Part shown: positions 56,166-64,000 of the stretch, one piece after another
Layout: each line of letters opens with the position of its first letter
Position numbering within the stretch: position 1 is the first letter of the stretch
From: Roridomyces roridus
Lineage: Eukaryota > Basidiomycota > Agaricomycetes > Agaricales > Mycenaceae
Assembly (NCBI GenBank): GCA_029378245.1
Contig: JARKIF010000004.1
Coordinates: forward strand, 2,480,001 to 2,544,000
Length of the DNA stretch: 64,000 nt
Direction of reading: 5' to 3'
Notes under the pieces: model-generated
What the model was told of the DNA's origin: nothing
Seen by the model: only the letters and a program-made list of their open reading frames with translations
The model's database searches: none
Translations under genes and position numbers: made by a program

Positions 56166-58776
56166 GGAAGGTTTAGAATAATATTGCGTGGAGCACATTA
56201 GGTTTGGCTACCCAAGGCATCTTCGTTTTTGTCCATCAGTGGCAGTGAAATAGATTGATTAACGTGCGTTTACACAAGTAGGAATCGTCCTTTTTGACCA
56301 GGGCCTGTCCGGGGCACACAGTGGATCAGCGGTGTCCCGAGTGGGGCCGAGGGTATTGGCTGTTTTAATCAAGGTCCTTTCATGACTGCACTTGCCGCAG
56401 ACTACTTACCGGCGATCATCCCCTTCGGAGCTGTCTAGCTATAGGTGCCGGATGATCTCACCGGGTCCCAGATGCAACATTGCAGGAACCAAAGACGGAT
56501 GATTGTTGTTTGATCCGCCGAAGACTCGACTGCCGGGCCCCGGCGGGCCGTAACCTCGCCGTTGATATCTCCTTTCTCGGCATCGGCCGGCCAGGCAAAA
56601 TGACTGTTTCAGCTCAACCCGCTTGAACTTAGCTCGAGTCTGTGAAACAATTGTCCATTTCAAACATCAAACACGGGTAACTATCATGCAGTGATGCAAG
56701 GAAGAAGAATCGTAGTTGCCACTGTGCGGAGCAATGGCCAAGCCCAGGTGCTGAGGTCCCATGTTCAACCTTTCAACTTCAAGGCTTGACCTGGGTCCTC
56801 AACTCTTCCAGGAGCATTCATACCCTGCAAAACAAGTCAGCCCAGTGCAAGTCCAATGATGTGGAGAATCCTTTTGAAGAGACAGGTCTCTTCACAATCA
56901 GCTGCACTCATCCTTGTACATTTAACCACACCATTTCTTGGGCTGTCATGGTAGGGAGTGCAAAAGAAAAGTGTAAACTTGTTGATTGCATCCAACATTG
57001 CCATCATCACCCGTAGCAGTGGTCCCAATGCAAAGTAAGTCGATAACACTCCAGCATGCCAATGCAAAGTTCACTGAGACTTGTCGGCCCACTGAAATTT
57101 AGTAGGCCCAGCTCCCCGGCAGGTGTTGGGTGACGCCGGCATCCCTCGGGTAGTGTTGAGTTTGATGGCAAGCACATATCCGTTGGAAATGGAGAAAATA
57201 GCTGATGGCAGATGTGATAACCATAAACATTGATTCATGCCATCAGAACAACCCAAGGAATCATTGATACCTTTATCAATCGGTGAACACCCCCGGCATG
57301 GATCAAAAAATGATACAGGATCAAAAAATCGAAGTTGTAGAGCAAATTTCTAGCTACAGATTCACCCTATATAGTACTAGCTCAAAAAGCTTAGCTGGTT
57401 CAGGAAATGCAAAATACTTTCCAAGCCCCGGCTTCAAGAATGTGAAACCCCTTTACTATATGGTTCAAACTGTGTGGACCACTTCTTAGGGTGTTTTGAT
57501 GAAGATTTTTGGGGCACACGGCACAGGACAGGGTTAAGAGAGGTACAACATGTGGGGCCTGTGCATTGAGTAGCCCTATCTGCATGAGTTATCATGGTTG
57601 TCTAGTGTACTGGTTTCTGTGTTCCTTAATAACCTCTGGGTTACTCATCCATTTTGGACGGTCGGGAGTTCAAATCCCGGCACGCACATCCCTTTTTTGT
57701 AGCCTCCATATGCTGTGATGCCTCCATTCAGATCCTTTGAGTCTCTGTATACTGACTCTAGCACTCCTTCAGATGGGCCACATGTCTTTGCACCAGTCAT
57801 TTATGCTCTCTAAGAGGGGCAACTACTCAATGATTCAAAACATTGATTCCTTGGTAGTGACTGCTATTCTTGACCAGATGTGTGATCTGTGTGTTCAAAG
57901 TCTGATCCTAACCTACAGTAGCCCATATTTGAACATGGTTCAACTAAGGACCATGATCTCAGAGAGATTATGGCTGAACTCTGGGAGCAGTAGCTAGACC
58001 CCAGTTCTCAATACAGGTAGCTACTACACTGGTTCCAACACCACAGTGGACATGACCCTTGCCATTAGAATCTAATGGATGCAAGAAACTACCCAAAATA
58101 TGGGCAAAGACCTGAGATCTGAGTGCAATCATTTTCAGCTGATCCCTCTTATTCTGCACCTAGAGAGCCATGTATCTGCATTGAGAGGTTCAAAACTATA
58201 TGGAACATCTATGACCTTTTTTATCGTTGTAAATTATCTGTGCTGAGAACGGAGGTTTTATGTTGAGGACAGAGGTCGCAGAGGTAGTTTATATGGTTCC
58301 TGGTCAGTTCTGGTATGTACACGATTACCGAGCTGCGAGGTTCGAGTGTTGATTGGCGACATCACGAGGTCAGAGGTCACAGATCATGCTGTGCCAGCCA
58401 AATTGGGATACACCACGCTTACTCACGCTCGACCATGGTCCACCAGCATCCATTGGCATACGCTCCCCAAGACGAACCGTGGTTTACCGCGATGAAATCC
58501 TATTCCGAGCCATACCGCCGTTCAAGTTTAAAAAGGGTGGCCAAGGCGTGCTTATCCTTCCCCAACTATACCATCCAACTCGTCTAAATCGCCGGCCGTC
58601 TACAAAACAACCACTCGTGGGGATCTCTTCTTCTCGTGAAAGACATTTCTGACCCTTGTATAGTTTCTTTTAACCCGAACCTCACTCGCTACCTCAATCT
58701 CCGCAAGTTTACATTATACAAGGTACTTATCTTTGATTCAAATTTTCCCCATAACTTTCTAAAGTCCCTGCCATAG
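56166..58776. other. Intergenic, no recognised gene
   Basis: Only short ORFs occur. A tRNA-like pol III unit lies at 57596-57698. GATCAAAAAATGATACAG/GATCAAAAAATCGAAG is a short local repeat near 57301. Confidence 0.4.
57596..57698 (+). repeat. tRNA-derived pol III unit (SINE-like)
   Basis: A-box TAGTGTACTGG (57603-57613), B-box GTTCAAATC (57668-57676) within the perfect T-arm CGGGAGTTCAAATCCCG, then a T6 terminator near 57692. The acceptor halves do not pair and the anticodon arm is unclear, so it is tRNA-like rather than a tRNA gene. Confidence 0.55.
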
Positions 58777-61700
58777 ATGAGCGGGAATGCCGAGCTTCTG
58801 CGGATGTTCCAGACCTTTGTCAACCACCTCCAACAACAACCGGCATCCGCGATTTCAAACCCAACTCCAACTCCACCAGCCCCTGCCCCACCAATTGCAG
58901 CACCCGCACCCGCGGCGGTTGCACAATACCCTCTGGCTTCCTCTGCACCCCCTCCCACTCTCGTTTTCCCTGCTCCTGCTCCTGCCCCTGCCCCCACCCC
59001 CGCCGCTGCTGCCACAGCCTACGTGAGCCGACGGGCCCCTCTCGGCACCATACCCTCTTCGGCCCGTGGCCATCCAAATGCAGCCACAGCGCTCGGAAAC
59101 TCGGACGGTTTCCAGCCCTTTCTGGGACCAGTGGCGCTTGCTGTCGACATGGAGGCCAACACCACGATGGCCCGCACCACTCACTCTGCCCGCACCACCC
59201 GCACCACCAACACTCCCTCTAATTCTCGTCCCAGCCATGCCGATATATCGGAGGCGAACAATGGTCGTCTCCATGCAATTGACGCTCATTTCCCTGGTGG
59301 AGGTCGCCGCCGCCGCCGTGGTGCTGCCCGTGATCTACCACGTGCGGCTCCCGAAGAAAACACTCCCGCCGCTGTTTGGGAGACCGATGCCCATACCGGC
59401 GAGCTGTTTATTCACGTCGAGGTACATGTGTACCTCCCTACCGTGAGTCGACCGGTACCTACCATTTCGTTGTCTCACATCAATTGATACAGGAGCAGCC
59501 CAACACTGCACTGCACCTGGTTACTAATCTGGCTCCGGCCTTCGTTGATTATCTGGATCGAAACAACCTCCGATTCACCTTTCGCCTAGCCCCCGACACC
59601 AAGATAACTGCTATCGCAGATATGGTAGCCAGCGCGATGGCGAACTCGCCCAGTGCGTTGCAGTTTCACGAGCCATCGTCGTCCCTCCGCCAGCACCTCC
59701 TCTCCAACCAGTCCTACCATCTTCAGCTACTTGGCCTCACCAATCGAGGTAACCGGCGTATACGAGATGGGCTCTATGTCATGCTTCGGCAAGAGGCCAA
59801 CAACTCGTTAGAGCTCAACCACCTCCTCCGAAAGGAAAACCATCTAGTATTTTCTAAACCAAAGGTCCTCATCAAGAAGCAGCGGCTCATTATAAATTTT
59901 GGTCAGTCGCATCTTTTCAAATCTACCTTGATCTGACCTCTTGTCAGTCGTTGCATACCCAGGTATCACCTGTATGATGGAGGGGCGCCGGCACGAGTGT
60001 GGCCCCGCCATGATGCACTCTTTGTTCTCGGCGAACAACGAGATGGGAGTCCGGGTCGAGGAGTGGGAGGCCCCAGCCTGCGAATGCTATCCGCAGAGTC
60101 GCAATGAGCCGGAGTCGGAGGATGAGGATGAGGACGATATGGAGGAAGTCGAGGTGGCAACCATGGTATGTGGCATTCATCTGCTGCCATTTTGTTTCTC
60201 AGCCCACCCTCCAGTCGACTGCCATAGAAGATTTACCGCCCACCCCCACCCCTCGTCGTTCGATACGCCTCTTGTCCCAGGTGGGGTTTTTCACTCATTC
60301 CTTCATGCCCTTACTGACTTTCCTCCAGGTCTCCACCGAGCTCTGGGCCAGCCCCTTCGTTCATCGCCCTGGACGATTCAGGGCACTCTTCCAGGCCAAC
60401 AATTTCTTCTCAGCCGTTTGCGACACGGCGTCCAGTGGACGCCGCCGCCACACCCTCGTTATCCAAGGCTGCGATGTCGAGGATTTGGCCCTCAAGTTTG
60501 TCGCCAAAGTCAAGGCCGCTGCGGTTACTGGGGACTTTACCCCCGTTTTATCCACCGAGCGCACATTCAATGTGTGAGTATTCCGATGTTCCTACCTGCC
60601 CCTGCTTATTCTTTCCACAGTGTCGCCGAAGACGGTCGTCTTGTTTCCACCGGGGCTGGCATCGAGAGGGAGGTGATCTACACCGCCTTCCGCATGTTCT
60701 CGAATGATGCAGGCCGGTGGCTTCTTCCCCGTTTCGACGACAAATGCTCGATCGCCACCACCATGCCCCTCGCCTCCGCCCGCTTTGTTAGCGGTGATCG
60801 CCTCGTTGATCTCACTGTCCTCGGGTTCCTATGTGCGCTCATGCTCATGCACGGCATTGCTCCCGAGCCTCTGAGCCCATCCCTAATCTACTTCGCCGCC
60901 AACGGCTGCGACCCTCAGTGCCTTGACAAGGCATGGATTGGGGAATGGCATCCAGCCCTCCGTGCACTTCTCAATCAGTGGAAAGCGACTGGACCTTACG
61001 GGGATCTTGCCCCGTTTCAGGCCCATTTTGCTACCTACCATGATATGCAGGTGAGCGAACCCCAATCCTTCCCGTTTCATGGTACTAATGTGCTACATCA
61101 AAGATCGCCTCCTTCAACAACCGCGACAGCGTACAGCACAACCAGATGGGCAAAGACATGCTTTATGCATCTATCATTGGACCGCAGCCACCCGAGCACG
61201 ACGAACTCAAGGCTTTCTTCACAGGTATCCGCGCCCCCTGCGCGAATGGTTTTGACTTCATGGAGGCGAGTCTTTTTCTTTGTTGGGTCGATCCTTCAAG
61301 TACTTATTTTGTTTTAGGTCGCTCGCTCATGCCCTGGTGGACCATCCACCTACATCTCTCAGATATGGACTTCCCTCATCCACGACTTCCAGTCGCTCGA
61401 ACCGCACCTGACGATTGTCGACCTCCCCCGGCAAATCATCGATCAGTTGGCCGGTGCAGGAAGCCCCATCCGTGCCATGGATCTCCCACTCCTCCTGACC
61501 AACTTTTTGAAGGGCCGAGGTGTTCCCTGCCCCACCCTCCTCGACAGTGCGAAGGATCGCCTCAGCAGGCTCATCCCCTTCGACACCACCGATTCACCCG
61601 CTTTTCGGAGCAGGGCCTTGTGCTGGGCAACCACGGGCTGCCCCCACGTTGAGTCAGAGGACCACAAGACGCTGACAGTCCAATTTGTTGGTCCTGACGA

Positions 61701-61914
61701 CACGGGTTACCATCCCTTGACCGATGTTCGTCAAGCTGGTATGAAGTTTGGGCAGATTTCCTACCGGACCTGCTTCCGAATCGCTCGGATCCCGGTCGTT
61801 CATCTCATCGACCTATGCAGTCGTTCCTACCCCACAATCGACGCTGATGGGAATGAGACCGAACCCCGCACTCTGGAGCAGGCGATCGAGCACTGGCTCT
61901 TCATCGAGATCTGA
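58777..61914 (+). CDS. HECT-like E3 ligase-related protein
   Basis: Predicted 934-aa protein; exons 58777-59442, 59493-59901, 59948-60165, 60203-60280, 60329-60573, 60621-61050, 61104-61265 and 61318-61914 (2805 nt, in phase throughout). The N-terminus is Pro/Ala-rich and disordered; an acidic EDEDEDDMEEVE run lies midway. The C-terminal half resembles a divergent HECT ubiquitin-ligase domain: GAGIEREVIYTAFRMF (N-lobe start), LVDLTVLGFLCALMLMHGIA, FRSRALCWATTGCP, and FGQISYRTCFRIARIPVV. There the Cys of TCF sits where the HECT catalytic Cys is expected. The last-but-one intron (61266-61317) uses a GC donor (GCGAGT). The assignment is by motif spacing only. It is convergent with the 2OG-dioxygenase-like gene. 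Confidence 0.6.
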
Positions 61915-62360
61915 TTTGAACTGGTTGACATTCCTACATACCCACTCTGTATCCTAACATATCCAATCGAATAATGTGGCTGCCTTTGCACGCTTGGCTG
62001 TGACAAAGATTTTCAGTCTCGGTCTTTGGTAAGTTTTTTTTTTTCTTTCTTCTGAATAGTAGACTGTATAACATGCACAAGTGGTACCCATTATGGTTCT
62101 GTAGTGTAGTGGTAAAGACTGCTTGCGTTAACTCTGAAAAAGGTTGGCATGAGGGGTCACTGGTTCAAACCATGCGCATGGCAAGTTCATCAATTCTCAT
62201 TCTCAGCTTCTTCTAGAGGTCTTTTGTTTCCGTACCTTCTTTTTTCTCTCTTTCTCTCTTTCTCTCTCTGTCACTCCATTCCCATCCAATTTCACTCATT
62301 TTTGACCCATCCTTGTAGATCAACAGCATTTATTTGAGAACTGACATCGAAGACAATACA
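61915..62360. other. Convergent 3' region with pol III-like unit
   Basis: The stops of the HECT-like and dioxygenase-like genes are 446 bp apart. A TTTCTC-rich pyrimidine stretch lies near 62240. Confidence 0.5.
62095..62180 (+). repeat. Second tRNA-derived pol III unit
   Basis: A-box TAGTGTAGTGG (62102-62112) and B-box GGTTCAAAC (62162-62170). The 5' part GGTTCTGTAGTGTAGTGGT resembles the unit at 57596 (GGTTGTCTAGTGTACTGGT), so both are probably one SINE family. Confidence 0.55.
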
Positions 62361-64000
62361 CTAATTATTTCCTTCACCAGCCCCTTCCTTCTTCTGCACC
62401 ATAACACCCTGCTGAGCGACCTGGAAAGCGTCGAGAATGCGTGAGGCAAAGCTGATTGTCGACTGGCGAATCGTGGCACCAAAAATCTTTGTCGTCCCAT
62501 GCAGTCCCTTGGGTCGGAAAGCCACAAATGTACCGGTGGAAACCGGGACTTTGATTTTCAGCTCGCAATCGACAAAATGACCACCACCATCGGCAGGTGG
62601 GGGGTCGAGGACAGGTGGTGGTGGTGGTGGCAGTTCTGCCCGTAGAGCCTGTGCGCGGGTCTGTATGGTTGGGGTATCATTTACCCGTGGAGGATCGAGG
62701 GGAGCGTTCGGGTCGCGATCGACACGTTTTACCGTCCAGTCGATACAAAATTCAGCATAGCATTTGTCGGTGTGCGCCCATCTTCAGTCGTAGATCAGTC
62801 AATAGTTCCCAGTGTTTTGTTTGGACGTACGCCGAGTAGTCCTGGGAAAGGATTATCTCGCACGGCCCACGATCGGATCCCGCAAAGTTGTACTCTTTCC
62901 CCTTCGCAGTCAGTCGGTGTCCATCTCCTGCAATATAATTAATTACCAGCACTGGCCTGTATGAAATATAGCCCTCTACGCACCCGATTCGACGTTTCGT
63001 GTTCCAAACTTGGGTAGCCCTGCATCGGCAAGATGTCCATCCACTATTTCGACCAAATCCGAGGGCATGAAAGAGCGAAACATGGCCCAGGTCAGTGCCA
63101 TCACTGATATGACATCCTCGTCATGCTCAATCATGGTCGTTTGGTCGAGATTCTTCTTGAAACTTTTCGCAGGGCCGAAAACATGTGCATGCCGGGGGCC
63201 AGCATTATATCCAGCCTGCACCATAAGACCATCGTGTTTGGGCTGGGACATGTTAGCCAGGAGCTTGGAAACATCAGACGATCAAACTCACCCGTACATC
63301 CCCACGCTCGGTCACGGCGACCCCAATTACAGTCCCAATTACAGTCGACATCCACTCGTAGATTGGTTCAGCAAACTCCTCCCCAGAAAGGACACCTTGA
63401 AGAGCGACTAGCTCAATGATATAGTTTCCATCCTTTTTGGCAGGTTTACTCGCTATGCGGATTTGAGTCGCGATTGGGATTAAAAGACGGACAGCGCACC
63501 AGTCCCAGCAAGAATAATAAAGGACTCGTCAGGGTTGGGGATTAGATATCCATTATCTTCGTTGACAATGTGGTCGTCTTCTTGCCGGCATTTGGTGTCC
63601 GCGAGGTTGGTGTGGAGACCCACAGGCTCCATGCGCTCGCGCCATATAATTCGTGGATTGGTCACGGAGCCAACGTTTGGATGATCCTGGGATGCAATAA
63701 TTTCTTCGATAGAGCGCCCGTGTCCACGCAATCCCGACGAGTTAATCTGAAATAGCGAGTTAAACTTCATTCTTCTGTACCGTGTGGCAGCATACAAAAT
63801 GACGTTTCTCGCGGTGCGATGCAACACCACTTTGAGCTTTGCTAGCAGCTTTTGCCGCCCGGAATCGTGCCCGCAGATCTTCAAAGGCAGTAGCAATTGG
63901 GGTGTTGGGGTGCATTCTGAGCACGAAATCGATAAGAGCATCGAGCTAAAAATCTATGAGCAGGATGCGAAAGCGATGAGTTCGTTCGCGCAACTGAGGT
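62361..64000 (-). CDS. 2OG-Fe(II) dioxygenase, TET/JBP-like (partial, runs off the right edge)
   Basis: Multi-exon gene on the minus strand; its 5' part lies beyond 64000. Coding segments in order: ALIDFVLRMHPNTPIATAFE, SVTNPRIIWRERMEPVGLHT, DDHIVNEDNGYLIPNPDESF, LAGTGALS, IYEWMSTVIGTVIGVAVTER, GLMVQAGYNAGPRHAHVFGP, IAGDGHRLTAKGKEY, LSQDYSA|WAHTDKCYAEF, VPVSTGTFVAFRPKGLHGTT and a final KKEGAGEGNN. The iron ligands are recognisable as HTD (HxD) and, about 80 residues later, LHGTT with a following Arg (IRQSTISF). The HTD motif appears only after splicing a GTACGT-AG intron (about 62780-62829). Fungal TET/JBP DNA-base oxygenases have this arrangement and are expanded in mushrooms. The family call is an inference. 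Confidence 0.6.

Noticed and set aside
56439..56663. Ribosomal RNA fragment suggested by CTCAACCCGCTTGAACTTAGCT
   Set aside because: A short chance resemblance to the 5' end of large-subunit rRNA; the flanking sequence does not continue the match.
57596..57698. Intron-containing tRNA gene
   Set aside because: A- and B-boxes are good, but the acceptor halves GGTTGTC and GCACGCA do not pair, so a SINE head is more likely.
1..64000. CRISPR arrays, bacterial operons, riboswitches
   Set aside because: The sequence is clearly fungal nuclear DNA with spliceosomal introns; no regular spaced repeats of the CRISPR type occur.

Overview
This window is nuclear DNA of a mushroom-forming basidiomycete (Agaricomycetes; the gene families look like those of Mycena and relatives, which is an inference). 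The genes are split by many 43-81 nt GT-AG introns, with a few likely GC-AG introns. Several families are typical of Agaricomycetes: NACHT-ankyrin STAND proteins with a Gly-rich N-terminus, DUF6534 membrane proteins, an RGS-LOV photoreceptor, and apparent HECT-like and TET/JBP-like genes. All exon joins were read from codon phase and family consensus, with no transcript data. Coordinates at splice sites may be off by a base.

Layout. 1-3.1 kb: decayed LTR-retrotransposon gag on the minus strand. 3.2-7.3 kb: STAND/NACHT protein with 21 ankyrin repeats (-). 9.8-11.1 kb: five-exon MDR oxidoreductase (+). 13.1-13.6 kb: hAT-type MITE. 14.5-15.6 kb: His/Gly-rich protein (+). 15.9-27.4 kb: a family block with three paralogous four-helix membrane proteins (two in an inverted duplication), a DUF6534 gene with decayed copies, and an HSP70-like ATPase. 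28.5-30.8 kb: ZZ-finger protein and an aldo/keto reductase carrying one in-frame stop. 33.0-33.6 kb: second hAT-type MITE. 35.5-38.6 kb: tandem pair of secreted, probably GPI-anchored zincin-like proteins. 38.7-40.0 kb: transaldolase-like gene with a probable frameshift. 40.6-43.9 kb: 12-exon RGS-LOV protein. 44-47.2 kb: TGCGGCA-rich repeats, an unknown 191-aa ORF and tRNA-like repeats. 47.2-49.3 kb: SnoaL-like gene and a small secreted Kre9/Knh1-like gene with a decayed copy. 50.1-53.3 kb: NRPS-like reductase pseudogene interrupted by a CACTG-ended MITE. 54.4-56.2 kb: three transposons nested inside one another. 58.8-64 kb: a HECT-like gene convergent with a 2OG-Fe(II) dioxygenase (TET/JBP-like) gene that runs off the right edge.

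There is no obvious single pathway. The region reads as a fast-evolving, transposon-bombarded accessory island with a few probably functional genes: the RGS-LOV light sensor, MDR reductase, HSP70-like ATPase, zincin pair, STAND receptor and HECT-like/TET-like pair. The clearest new observations are transposon ends with exact target-site duplications, a nested three-element stack, the frame-restoring MITE insertion in the reductase, and a 25-nt exon that carries the STAND P-loop.
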